NCBI GenBank assembly: GCA_903875445.1
Contig: CAIQWD010000059.1
Coordinates: 62,001-126,000, forward strand
Origin: an uncultured delta proteobacterium
Lineage (GTDB): Bacteria; Desulfobacterota; Desulfobulbia; Desulfobulbales; Desulfocapsaceae
Direction: 5' to 3'
Length of the DNA stretch: 64,000 nucleotides
Made by a program: the position numbers and the translations under genes. The notes under the pieces are model-generated. The model worked only from the letters and a program-made list of their open reading frames with translations, searched no databases and was not told the origin of the DNA. Positions within the stretch are counted from its first letter, which is position 1; the number at the start of each line of letters is the position of its first letter. Of the stretch, positions 43,078 to 51,667 are shown piece after piece.

Positions 43078-44655
43078 ATGAACCGACCCAACCCCATCCG
43101 CTTTTCCCTGCGCACCAAGTTCATCATCTTTATCGGTGCGATCATTTCCGCCTTCTACCTCTTCATGCTCTACCGTACCGCTATCTTCGACGAAAAGATG
43201 ATCCTCAGGCAGGCCGAACAGCAGGCCAGGATGCTCTACAAGCAGATTCTCCTCACCAGACAGTGGGCTTCGGATCACAATGGTCTCTTCATCATGCAAC
43301 GACAAGGCGTCGAGGCCAACCCCTACCTCGACCTGCCGACCATCACCGATACCCTTGGCCACACCTATTTCATGCGCAATCCGGCGATGATCACCAGGGA
43401 ACTAGCGGCCTACGCGAAAAAGGACGGCCTCGGCTTTTTCCGGGTTACCAGCCTGCAACCTGTCAATCCGGAGAACTTCCCCGATGCCTTCGAAAAAGCC
43501 GCTCTTGAAAGCTTTATCCAGGGCCGTCAGGAAGTTATCGATGTTGATCAGAGCGAGATGGGCAAGGTGGTCCGTTTCATTGCCCCGCTGTTGGTGACGG
43601 AATCGTGCCTCGGCTGCCACGCCAAGCATGGCTACAGTCTGGGTGATATCCGGGGAGGCTTGTCCATCACCATCCCCATCGACTGGGCCCGGGATCTGAT
43701 AGACAAAAATATCAAGGCGCTGATCTTTATCGCCGTGGCCAGCATTGCTATTGTCACCGTTGCCCTGTTTCTTATGTTCGAGGTGCTGATCGTCCACCGG
43801 ATTCGCAATCTCTCGCTTGCCATGGCCAAATTTCCCGACGAATCTCCGGAACGCTATCTCCCGCCGTCACGCTTTAAGGATGAACTCGACGCGGTTTTCA
43901 CCAACTTCATCGTCTTCTGCAAGCGGCTGACCAAATCCCAGGAAGAGCTGCTCAATACCAAGGCCCAGGCGCATCTCAGCGAAAAGATGGCGAGCCTCGG
44001 CATCCTTACTTCGGGGATTGCCCATGAGGTCAACAATCCGCTGGGAGGCATGCTCAACTGCGTCAAATCGATGCGCGAAAACCCCGCCGACCGTGAGCTG
44101 GTGGAACGCTATCTGCCCCTTCTCGACAAGGGGCTGCGGCAGATCGAAACGATCATGCGCCAGCTGCTCAACTTCGGCCGGATGGAGCCCCTGCATATCC
44201 GCAGGGTTGATGTCCGTACCCTGGTCGAGGAATGCGCCATGCTGCTTTCCTATAAGTTGAAGGATATCGAACTGACCACCGCCATTGAGGTCTTAGGCGG
44301 CTATATGCTGGACGCCGAAGCCCTGAAGCAGATCATCATCAATATCGGCCTGAACGCCATCCAGGCCATGCCGACGGGCGGCAGACTGAGCATCTCCTGC
44401 CGGGAAGAAGCAGACCACCTGGTTCTTATCTTTCTTGACACCGGCATGGGCATAAGCGAGGAAAACCTGCCCTATATCTTCGATCCCTTCTTCACCACCA
44501 AAGGGGTCGGCGGAGGCACCGGCCTTGGTCTGGCCGTGACCTATTCTCTGGTGCAGCGGATGAACGGCCGGATCAGTATTGACAGCAAGGCAGGGCACGG
44601 CACAACCTTCACCATCGCTATCCCGGTCGGCTCAAATGCCCAAACGATGACATGA
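43078..44655 (+). CDS. Sensor histidine kinase with heme-c-type (Tll0287/DUF3365-like) periplasmic domain
   Basis: 525 aa from the ATG at 43078 (one at 43012 is possible). TM1 (KFIIFIGAIISAFYLFML), a periplasmic domain with ALYKQ-like helices and VTESCLGCHAKHGYSLGDIRGGLSITIPI, where CLGCH is a covalent heme motif as in DUF3365 sensors, then TM2 (ALIFIAVASIAIVTVALFLMF). The kinase core follows: HisKA with SGIAHEVNNPLGGML, and HATPase with [35 protein letters not shown]. It is divergent from napM and 65 bp before its NtrC-type partner. It may sense redox state, NO, nitrite or nitrate through the heme. Confidence 0.85.
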   Translation: MNRPNPIRFSLRTKFIIFIGAIISAFYLFMLYRTAIFDEKMILRQAEQQARMLYKQILLTRQWASDHNGLFIMQRQGVEANPYLDLPTITDTLGHTYFMRNPAMITRELAAYAKKDGLGFFRVTSLQPVNPENFPDAFEKAALESFIQGRQEVIDVDQSEMGKVVRFIAPLLVTESCLGCHAKHGYSLGDIRGGLSITIPIDWARDLIDKNIKALIFIAVASIAIVTVALFLMFEVLIVHRIRNLSLAMAKFPDESPERYLPPSRFKDELDAVFTNFIVFCKRLTKSQEELLNTKAQAHLSEKMASLGILTSGIAHEVNNPLGGMLNCVKSMRENPADRELVERYLPLLDKGLRQIETIMRQLLNFGRMEPLHIRRVDVRTLVEECAMLLSYKLKDIELTTAIEVLGGYMLDAEALKQIIINIGLNAIQAMPTGGRLSISCREEADHLVLIFLDTGMGISEENLPYIFDPFFTTKGVGGGTGLGLAVTYSLVQRMNGRISIDSKAGHGTTFTIAIPVGSNAQTMT

Positions 44656-44720
44656 AAAGAAATCGCTGTGCTTGCCGGTGGGCGCAGTCCCCCCTACTCC
44701 CTCAACCTCAATGAATAACT

Positions 44721-46058
44721 ATGCCGAGAATCCTCCTAGCAGAAGACGATGAGATCATGCGCATCTCCATCTCCGACCGTCTGAAAAAATACGGCTGGCA
44801 GGTCGATGAGGCGAAAGACGGACGCCAGGCCATGGGCCTCTACGAGAAGAACCACTACCATCTGATCATCTCCGATATCCGCATGCCGGGCATGAGCGGC
44901 CTCACCCTCTTACAAAACGTGCGGCAGCAGAATAGCGATACCGACATCATCATCATGACCGCCTACGGCTCGGTCGATGATGCCATCAGCTGTCTGCGGC
45001 AGGGGGCGACCGACTATATCCTCAAGCCCTTCGATATCGACGATTTGATCATCCGCGTCACCCGCCTCCTTGATCAACAGTCGATGAAAGCCAAGTGCGA
45101 GGTCCTTGAGGCCTCCTGCAAATCACTCCATGACCGGACACTCTTTGGTAAAAGTGCAGCCATGCAGCGGGTCTATGCTTTGATCCGACAGGTGGCTCCG
45201 ACCACCTCGACGATATTCATCACAGGGGAATCGGGAACCGGCAAGGAACTGGCGGCGAGAGCCATCCACAAGGCAAGTCCGCGCCATGATAAGCCCTTTG
45301 TCTCCATCAACTGCCCGGCTATCCCGGACGGTCTCATAGAATCGGAACTCTTCGGCCACGAACGGGGCGCCTTTACCGGCGCGGACCAGCGTCGCAAAGG
45401 AAAATTTGAACTGGCTGACGGCGGGACACTGCTGCTTGACGAACTCGGCGACCTCCCCGGCCCGCTCCAAGCCAAGTTGCTTAGGGTTCTCCAGGAAAGC
45501 CAGATAGAACGAGTCGGCGGCAGTAAAAGCATCCGGGTGGATGTCCGGATCATCTCTTGCACCTCCAAAGACCTGCAGAAGGAGGTCGAGGCCGGACGCT
45601 TTCGTCAGGACCTCCTCTACCGCCTCCAGGTCATCCCGCTGAAAATGCCGGCGCTGCGGGAGCACCGGGAAGATATCGACGAACTTTGCCGGATCTTCCT
45701 CCACGAATTGGGCAGCCGGCATGGTCGCAATGTGGGTATCAGTAAAGAGGCGATCCATCACCTCGAACAGTACGATTTTCCAGGAAATGTACGGGAACTG
45801 CAGAACATTATGGAAAGGGCGTCGGTGCTCTGCCGGGGAAGCGAAATCACCCCAATTGATCTGCCCTATGAGATCTCCGAGATCGCCGCCGCACCGACGG
45901 CGTCGTTCTGCCTCAGCGATAAACTCGCTGTCGCCGAAAAAGGTTTTGTGCAACAGGCCTTACTGGCAAGCGGCGGCAACCGGACTGAAGCGGCCCACCT
46001 GCTCGGCATCAGCCGAAAGAACCTCTGGGAGAAAATGCGCCAGTTGCAACTTGACTGA
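44721..46058 (+). CDS. NtrC-family sigma-54-dependent response regulator
   Basis: 445 aa. Receiver with phospho-acceptor Asp52 (IISDIRMPGMSG), AAA+ domain with Walker A GESGTGKE, the sigma-54 contact loop GAFTGAD, Walker B GGTLLLDELGDLP and R-finger region, and a C-terminal Fis-type HTH (GNRTEAAHLLGISRKNLWEKM). Intact GAFTGA means it can activate sigma-54 RNA polymerase. Given the shared GCTACC-N4-GGTAAC sites and sigma-54 promoters at nap and nrf, it is the probable activator of both (inference). Confidence 0.93.
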   Translation: MPRILLAEDDEIMRISISDRLKKYGWQVDEAKDGRQAMGLYEKNHYHLIISDIRMPGMSGLTLLQNVRQQNSDTDIIIMTAYGSVDDAISCLRQGATDYILKPFDIDDLIIRVTRLLDQQSMKAKCEVLEASCKSLHDRTLFGKSAAMQRVYALIRQVAPTTSTIFITGESGTGKELAARAIHKASPRHDKPFVSINCPAIPDGLIESELFGHERGAFTGADQRRKGKFELADGGTLLLDELGDLPGPLQAKLLRVLQESQIERVGGSKSIRVDVRIISCTSKDLQKEVEAGRFRQDLLYRLQVIPLKMPALREHREDIDELCRIFLHELGSRHGRNVGISKEAIHHLEQYDFPGNVRELQNIMERASVLCRGSEITPIDLPYEISEIAAAPTASFCLSDKLAVAEKGFVQQALLASGGNRTEAAHLLGISRKNLWEKMRQLQLD

Positions 46059-46148
46059 AGGTAAGAGTTTCGAACCCAGCCCTCATACAGGCGGGATGGG
46101 AATTTTGTCCGTCTTTTTTCTTTGACGTGGCAGTCTTTTGCCGACAGC

Positions 46149-46685
46149 CTATAGCCAAAACTCAGGATATTTGCGGGTCTTGGGGATATTGTTGACGATG
46201 AGGGCGACAAGAAGCATGACTGCTGCCCCCAGGGCAACGGGCATGAATACGTAAAGATACCCGAGATTATGCACACTCTCACCACCGATCACGGCAATCA
46301 GGGCCGTGGCACCGCCCGGCGGATGGAGGGTCTTGGTGAGATGCATGAGGGCGATCGAGGTGGCAACAGCCAAGGCCGCCGCCAGCCAGGGTTGTCCACC
46401 GAACCACAGGTAGGCGGTGACCCCGATAAAGGCTGAAAGGATATGGCCGCCCAACAGGTTACGCGGCTGGGCCAGAGGGCTGCGCACGGCTCCGTAAATG
46501 AGTACCGCCGATGCGCCGAAGGAGCCGATGAGCATGAGTAAGCCCTTCTCGTCAACCAGCCGGTAATGCAGCAGAGCAACTGCGGCAATGCCAAGAAAAC
46601 TGCCAACCCATGACCAGCAGACCTCTACCAAACTCACCCGAGGTGGGCTCTGGCCACTGCCTTTCATTTTTTCTAAAAAGAGCAT
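46149..46685 (-). CDS. HPP family membrane protein
   Basis: 178 aa from the ATG at 46685; other in-frame ATGs give 172 or 187 residues. About five TMs, with the family's name motif in LHPPGGATALIAV (~res 115-128) and SFGASAVLIYGAVRSPLAQPRNLLGGH earlier. Plant and cyanobacterial HPP proteins have been linked to nitrite transport (established for those), which would fit the neighbouring nitrate/nitrite genes, but bacterial members are largely uncharacterised. It begins 12 bp after the CBS gene stop. Confidence 0.8.
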   Translation of the reverse strand: MLFLEKMKGSGQSPPRVSLVEVCWSWVGSFLGIAAVALLHYRLVDEKGLLMLIGSFGASAVLIYGAVRSPLAQPRNLLGGHILSAFIGVTAYLWFGGQPWLAAALAVATSIALMHLTKTLHPPGGATALIAVIGGESVHNLGYLYVFMPVALGAAVMLLVALIVNNIPKTRKYPEFWL

Positions 46686-46696
46686 ATTATCGGCCT

Positions 46697-47302
46697 CTAC
46701 CGGGAGAAACAATAGGAGTTGACCAGATCTGTGCGGGTGACTATTCCTATCGGCCTGCCATCTCCGTCGACAATAGGCAGACGATTGATTCGCTTGTCGA
46801 TAAAGAGAGCGGAAATAGTGCCGATAGTCATGTCATGCCCAGCGGTTATGGCCGGTGCAGTCATGATCTCCCCGATACTGTGATTACGCAGGAGTGTCGC
46901 CACGCAGCCCTTATTGTTCAGGCAGTGGGCGATGATCTGCATGAAAGAGGCGGCTTTGCCAACACCCATCTTCGCAAGAAAATCCTTCTCCGACACCACT
47001 CCGACAACTTTCCCTTCGGCGTCGACGACGGGTGCTCCGGAAATCTTTTTGTCGGCAAGAAAGGTTGCGGCTTGCCGCAGGTCCATGGCCGATTCGAGAC
47101 AGTGCACTTCCTTGGTCATTATATCAGCCGCCTTCCGAGAATCCATTATCCGGGTAACGGCGTGACGATAAGCAAACTGAAAGATCTCTTTGAAATCACC
47201 TGGGCTGATGTCTAAATATCCCTGGATATCGCTCATCGCCTCAAGGATATCCCCTTCGGAAATGTTTAATGGGCTGCATAAATCAGCTTCTTTTTGTGGC
47301 AT
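46697..47302 (-). CDS. CBS domain pair protein
   Basis: 201 aa. A ~55-residue N-terminal extension, then two CBS domains: ADIMTKEVHCLESAMDLRQAATFLADKKISGAPVVDAEGKVVGVVSEKDFL and IGEIMTAPAITAGHDMTIGTISALFIDKRINRLPIVDGDGRPIGIVTRTDLV. CBS pairs bind adenosine nucleotides. The HPP protein is encoded directly downstream, and HPP and CBS domains are often fused, so the pair probably works as a gated transporter. Confidence 0.88.
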   Translation of the reverse strand: MPQKEADLCSPLNISEGDILEAMSDIQGYLDISPGDFKEIFQFAYRHAVTRIMDSRKAADIMTKEVHCLESAMDLRQAATFLADKKISGAPVVDAEGKVVGVVSEKDFLAKMGVGKAASFMQIIAHCLNNKGCVATLLRNHSIGEIMTAPAITAGHDMTIGTISALFIDKRINRLPIVDGDGRPIGIVTRTDLVNSYCFSR

Positions 47303-47370
47303 TGGATCCCTCCTGTTTTTGGCGGAATTGTCTGGAGTACATATCCAAACAGATAGTTTGGCATTTGTGT

Positions 47371-47384
47371 TTGACTTAGGTCAA
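47371..47384. promoter_or_regulatory. FNR/CRP-family (HcpR/DNR-like) box
   Basis: TTGAC-TTAG-GTCAA is a perfect dyad of the TTGAY-N4-RTCAA class in the divergent region between the CBS-HPP genes and the amidotransferase gene. It would suit anaerobic or nitrosative control of either operon. Confidence 0.55.
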
Positions 47385-47474
47385 TCAGATTGTCAAAAGA
47401 GTTTGCTAGCATATAATTACATAGGAAGTAATAGGTTTTGTCGATTCAAATTTGCTTATTAAAGGAGAGTGCGG

Positions 47475-48161
47475 ATGAATATTCATTACATTCAACATGT
47501 GGCGTTTGAAGGATTAGGCAGCATCGAGCCTTGGGTTCAACAAAATGCCCATTTTCTGACAGGAACTCGACCATACCTCAATGAAGAATTTCCACCTATT
47601 GAAGATATTGATATGTTAGTAGTGATGGGCGGTCCGATGAACATCTACGAAGAAAGCAAATATCCTTGGCTGGTGGAAGAAAAAAGGTTCCTTGACAAAG
47701 CGATCAGCAAGGGTCGGTCGGTCTTAGGCATTTGTCTTGGCGCGCAACTCCTTGCAGGTGTGCTTGGTGCGCGAGTATATGCCAACAAAAACAAAGAAAT
47801 AGGCTGGTTTCCGGTGGAAACGACAGAAAATGCGCGCACCAGCACCCTGTTCAATACCTTTCCTCAGTGTCTGGAAGCGTTTCACTGGCACGGTGATACC
47901 TTCGATATTCCACAAGGGGCCAAGCAGATAGCTCGCAGCGCCGGCTGTGAAAATCAGGCTTTTGTTTATGATGAAAGAATTGTCGGGTTGCAATTTCATC
48001 TCGAAACAACCCTTGCGAGTGCCCAACAACTTATTGCCAACTGCGCTGACGAAATTGTCCCTGGACCTTACATTCAGGAAGTTCAGGAAATGGTTGCCAA
48101 TAAACAGGGTTTTGCTGTTATCAATAGCACTCTGCAGGAATTGCTGGGCAAGATGTGGTAA
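47475..48161 (+). CDS. Class I glutamine amidotransferase-like protein
   Basis: 228 aa, start ATG 47475 with AAAGGAGA upstream. LVVMGGPMNIYEES, the nucleophile elbow VLGICLGAQLLAGVLG (Cys) and the FHWHGDTFDIP / VGLQFHLE segments supply the Cys-His-Glu triad of GMP-synthase-like amidotransferases. No synthetase partner is adjacent. Members of this stand-alone group include enzymes acting on gamma-glutamyl compounds; the substrate here is unknown. More AT-rich than its neighbours. Confidence 0.82.
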   Translation: MNIHYIQHVAFEGLGSIEPWVQQNAHFLTGTRPYLNEEFPPIEDIDMLVVMGGPMNIYEESKYPWLVEEKRFLDKAISKGRSVLGICLGAQLLAGVLGARVYANKNKEIGWFPVETTENARTSTLFNTFPQCLEAFHWHGDTFDIPQGAKQIARSAGCENQAFVYDERIVGLQFHLETTLASAQQLIANCADEIVPGPYIQEVQEMVANKQGFAVINSTLQELLGKMW

Positions 48162-48273
48162 CATTTCTCTTTGCGCATCACCTAACAAATTACCTGACAA
48201 ATTACGTCCCATTATTTATCCCCAAAAGTTAGTCTTTGACAACGGCTGAAATATCAACACCCGGAGAAAGAGC

Positions 48274-49665
48274 ATGACCCATGAATACGACATCATAATC
48301 CTCGGCGCCGGCACCACCGCCTTTGCCGGAGCGCGCATCGCCGCCGCGGCCGGCAAGAAGGTGGCAATGATCGAGCAATCGCATATCGGCGGCACCTGTA
48401 TCAACTGGGGTTGTATTCCGAGCAAGACCTTGATCCACAAGGCCGAAATGTACCACGCGGCCCGCAAGGGGATGCGCTGGGGCTTGAATCTGCAAGCCGG
48501 ATCCCCGGATTGCGGCACTTTGATGCCCCTCAAGGAAGCGGCGGTGGAGACGATACGAACCAGCCACTACCAGCACGAATTGAACACTTCCGAGAATATC
48601 GATCTCATCCATGGTCGTGCCCGATTCTTTTCCCGCCAGGAAATCCAGGTCGACAAAGAGCGCTACCGGGCGCCGCATATCCTCATCGCCACTGGCGGCA
48701 GGCCGCGTAGCGTCGAACTCCCCGGCCTTGCGACGGTAAATCATCTCAACAGCCATAGCGCCATGCACCTCCCCTGCTTTCCCGAGTCGATTACCATTCT
48801 CGGCGGCGGGGTTATTGCCCTGGAGATGGGGCAGATGTTTGCCCGCTTCGGCACCCGGGTGACCATCCTCGAACGCGGCCCGCGCCTGCTCACCGAATTC
48901 GACCAGCGCCTCACCGAGCAATTCCGGCAGATGCTGCAGCGGGACGGAGTGGAAATCTTCTGCAATATAGTGGCCGAGCGGGTGGAAATGGTCGGCGTTA
49001 AAAGCTGTTTGTATGCCCGCATCAACGGGGCGGAGGTGGCCTTCGTCGCCGAGCGGCTGATGCTCGCCGTCGGCACCGAACCGGCAACCACGGGGATAGG
49101 CCTTGCAGAGATCGGCATTACCACCAATCCGGCCGGGTTCATAAAAGTCGACAGCCAGCTGCGAACCAATATCCCCGGCATCTGGGCGGCAGGCGATGTC
49201 ACCGGCCCGCCCATGGTCGCTCCGAACGGGGCGCGGGAGGCACAGATCGCCGTCAGGAACATGCTTTATCCCCAGGCCGGTCATAGGATCGATCACCGTT
49301 TCTCGCCGATGGCGGTATTCGTCGATCCGGAATTCGCAACAGTCGGCCTCACCCATGAACAGGGGGAAACGCACGGCTACCGGGTGGTCACCACCTATCT
49401 CCAGCTCGACCGGGTACCGAAGGCCCATGTCATGGGGGAAATGCTCGGCGGCGTGCTGCTCACCGCCGAACAGGGCAGCGGCAAAGTCCTCGGGGTGCAG
49501 CTGCTCTGCCCGCGAGCCGCCGATATCATCCATGAAGCAACGCTTGCAGTTCGCTTCGGCCTGACCGTAGTGGATCTCGCCACAACCGTCCACGTCTACC
49601 CGAGCATCAGCGATGGCCTCAGGCAGGCGGCCCTCTTAAATGCGACGGAACAGGGCTTGCTGTAA
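48274..49665 (+). CDS. Flavin-dependent disulfide oxidoreductase (mercuric reductase/lipoamide dehydrogenase family)
   Basis: 463 aa. FAD site GAGTTAFAGARIAAAAGKKV, redox pair GGTCINWGCIPSK (C-x4-C), NAD(P) site TILGGGVIALEMGQMFARFG, second FAD motif IWAAGDVTGPP and the C-terminal dimerisation domain. The C-terminus has TVHVYPSISDGL where lipoamide dehydrogenases have the HAHPT active base (the second His is absent). It lacks the C-terminal Cys pair of MerA and any mer genes, so a mercuric reductase call would be unsafe; substrate open. Confidence 0.82.
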   Translation: MTHEYDIIILGAGTTAFAGARIAAAAGKKVAMIEQSHIGGTCINWGCIPSKTLIHKAEMYHAARKGMRWGLNLQAGSPDCGTLMPLKEAAVETIRTSHYQHELNTSENIDLIHGRARFFSRQEIQVDKERYRAPHILIATGGRPRSVELPGLATVNHLNSHSAMHLPCFPESITILGGGVIALEMGQMFARFGTRVTILERGPRLLTEFDQRLTEQFRQMLQRDGVEIFCNIVAERVEMVGVKSCLYARINGAEVAFVAERLMLAVGTEPATTGIGLAEIGITTNPAGFIKVDSQLRTNIPGIWAAGDVTGPPMVAPNGAREAQIAVRNMLYPQAGHRIDHRFSPMAVFVDPEFATVGLTHEQGETHGYRVVTTYLQLDRVPKAHVMGEMLGGVLLTAEQGSGKVLGVQLLCPRAADIIHEATLAVRFGLTVVDLATTVHVYPSISDGLRQAALLNATEQGLL

Positions 49666-49699
49666 CGCCCCAGGCCACTTAATTCAAGGAGAACACCCC

Positions 49700-50725
49700 A
49701 TGCCGATACCCGGAAATCTCTTGACCACGGCGATGGCCGTCATGCCCCATAAAAATGTCGAAGAGGCCCTGAAATTGGCCTTGACCCTGGATGTACCGTT
49801 TTGGCCGCAACTGCCGAATCTCAGTTACTACGAAGATATGTATGTCCAGGCGGCGGAGCATTTCCCCGGCATTGTTCTCGATCTTGAGAAAAAAACTCTG
49901 CACTTTTCAATGGACAAGTTTATTGGCGAATTTGAAGAGACCATGAGCCGCTTTGACGATCCGTCCTACTTCGATATCAGCGAGCAGTATTCACAGGTTT
50001 ACCACCGATTTTTATCCGAGGATTTCGCAGACAGACCGGCTATTCGCGGCCAGCTGGAAGGGCCGATCAGTTTCGGTTTCAATATCCTTGACCAGGACAA
50101 ACGCCCGATCCTCTTCGATGACTCGATTCGACCCTTTATGTTCGAGTTTATGGCCAAGAGAATCAATGTCCAGCTTGCCCGGCTGAAACAAAAAAACGCC
50201 AATGCCTTCATGTTCATTGACGAACCGGGATTGCAGTTTATATTTTCGGCGATGTCCGGCTATGGCGAACAGAAGGCAAAAAGCGATCTCGACGAATTTT
50301 TCGCAATGGTCGATGCCCCGAGGGGTATCCATCTGTGCGGCAACCCTGACTGGGATTTCCTCTTGGGCCTTGATATGGATATCCTGTCGATGGATATCTA
50401 CACCAATGCCGAGATCTTTGCCAACTGCGCCGGATCGATAAAAAAGTTCTTGGATCGTGGCGGAATAATCGTCTGGGGCATTATCCCGACCGGTTTTGCC
50501 GCATTTTCCAAGGAAAGTCTTGGGTTCCTCAGTATGAAACTGGAAGGCATCTGGCGGCATCTAAGCAAAAAAGGACTGGAGATCGAATACATAATTTCCA
50601 GAAGCATGCTCTCGCCGGCGACCTGCTGCCTCGTCAATCAGGATGGGGGGCAAACCGTCGAGAAGGCCTTTGCCATGGTAAACTATCTCTCGCAAAGCCT
50701 CAGGGAAAAATACAATTGTCGTTAA
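49700..50725 (+). CDS. UroD/MetE-like (cobalamin-independent methyltransferase fold) protein
   Basis: 341 aa, start ATG 49700 with AAGGAGA upstream. A TIM-barrel of the UROD/methionine-synthase superfamily: PHKNVEEALKLALTLDVPFWPQLPN, GQLEGPISFGFNILDQDKRPI, FIDEPGLQFIF and GIHLCGNPDWDFLLGLDMDILSMD. HLCGN with DEPGL recalls the zinc-binding and substrate residues of MetE-like enzymes. Stand-alone members of this type occur in anaerobes; the reaction (methyl transfer or decarboxylation) is not settled. It follows the oxidoreductase gene by 34 bp, probably in one transcript. Confidence 0.75.
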   Translation: MPIPGNLLTTAMAVMPHKNVEEALKLALTLDVPFWPQLPNLSYYEDMYVQAAEHFPGIVLDLEKKTLHFSMDKFIGEFEETMSRFDDPSYFDISEQYSQVYHRFLSEDFADRPAIRGQLEGPISFGFNILDQDKRPILFDDSIRPFMFEFMAKRINVQLARLKQKNANAFMFIDEPGLQFIFSAMSGYGEQKAKSDLDEFFAMVDAPRGIHLCGNPDWDFLLGLDMDILSMDIYTNAEIFANCAGSIKKFLDRGGIIVWGIIPTGFAAFSKESLGFLSMKLEGIWRHLSKKGLEIEYIISRSMLSPATCCLVNQDGGQTVEKAFAMVNYLSQSLREKYNCR

Positions 50726-50890
50726 ACCCAACGGATCTTCCTGACCACCGCACGCTCGTAGGTGGGCTACTTTCACTGGCCTCTGATTATGCGGGACGAT
50801 GTTGAAGGGAGTTGTGCTCTTTTTTGGGCAATGGTAAGATGTTCATCATGAAATAAAGTTAAAAAGGCCCTTAGGGCCGAAGAGGAAACC

Positions 50891-51535
50891 ATGAGCCTTT
50901 TTTGGAATAAATCGGCCAAGAACGACCGTCATCCGGGCTATCCCGACCTGCCGCTTGACCTGCGCGTGGGCGCGATCCTCAACCTCGATCTGGGCGAGAT
51001 CCTGCGCTACGAGGGCCTGGACCTGACCGTTGCCCTGCCCCAGGAAGAGTTGATCGTCTCCGGAGTGTCCAGCCAGAATCTTTTCGGCATGCGCATTGCC
51101 CGGGTTTACGCTAATCAGGGGGAGGTACGGTGGCTGGTGCAGCTCAACTGCGAGGCCGATGGGACGCCTAAGGACGTAAGCGTGTTCACCTGCACGCAGG
51201 AGATCTATCCTCCCAATGCCGAGGAATGGGACGTCTGGCTCGGCGAGGGTGGTCTGATAGGCGGGCCGGACATCAACGCACCCAACGGTAAGACCTATCA
51301 ACGCGCCTGGGGCCAGGGTCAGTACATGCCCCCGGTTGAGAGCGACGAGGCCGTGTATGCGGACGCCAAGGCCGCGCCCGCCTCCATCGCCCACAAGATG
51401 ATGCTCTACAGCCGTGACCTTGGCGACGAGGCCACGGAGTACATGTTTTTGTCCGCGGACGAAACGCCGGATGAGGCCCTGGTCCGGGTTTGGGTTGGCG
51501 TGAGTATGTTCACGGGCGCCCTCAAGGTGTTTTAA
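50891..51535 (+). CDS. DUF2491 (YjfK-like) protein
   Basis: 214 aa soluble protein. LDLRVGAILNLDLGEILRYE, VRWLVQLNCEADGTPKDVSVFTCTQEIYP and YMFLSADETPDEALVRVWVGVSM resemble YjfK of E. coli, where it stands next to the PspA-like YjfJ. A PspA homologue also follows here two genes on, supporting the assignment. Function unknown; membrane-stress context likely. Confidence 0.75.
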   Translation: MSLFWNKSAKNDRHPGYPDLPLDLRVGAILNLDLGEILRYEGLDLTVALPQEELIVSGVSSQNLFGMRIARVYANQGEVRWLVQLNCEADGTPKDVSVFTCTQEIYPPNAEEWDVWLGEGGLIGGPDINAPNGKTYQRAWGQGQYMPPVESDEAVYADAKAAPASIAHKMMLYSRDLGDEATEYMFLSADETPDEALVRVWVGVSMFTGALKVF

Positions 51536-51667
51536 CGCGGCAATCGTGATTGACGTTTTTTTGCGGTTTGCTACGCCTGGCACCGTCGCGGCTGCCGCCA
51601 GGCGGGAAAATTGCCGAGACCGCGACACTCCACTTCACCCAAACGCCGATGTAAGGAGGGGGAAAAC

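Noticed and set aside
48229-49593. 454-codon minus-strand frame
   Set aside because: It is antisense to the flavin disulfide oxidoreductase, which has all cofactor motifs.
48274-49665. Calling the flavin disulfide reductase a mercuric reductase
   Set aside because: No C-terminal CC pair, no N-terminal metal-binding domain and no mer genes nearby.
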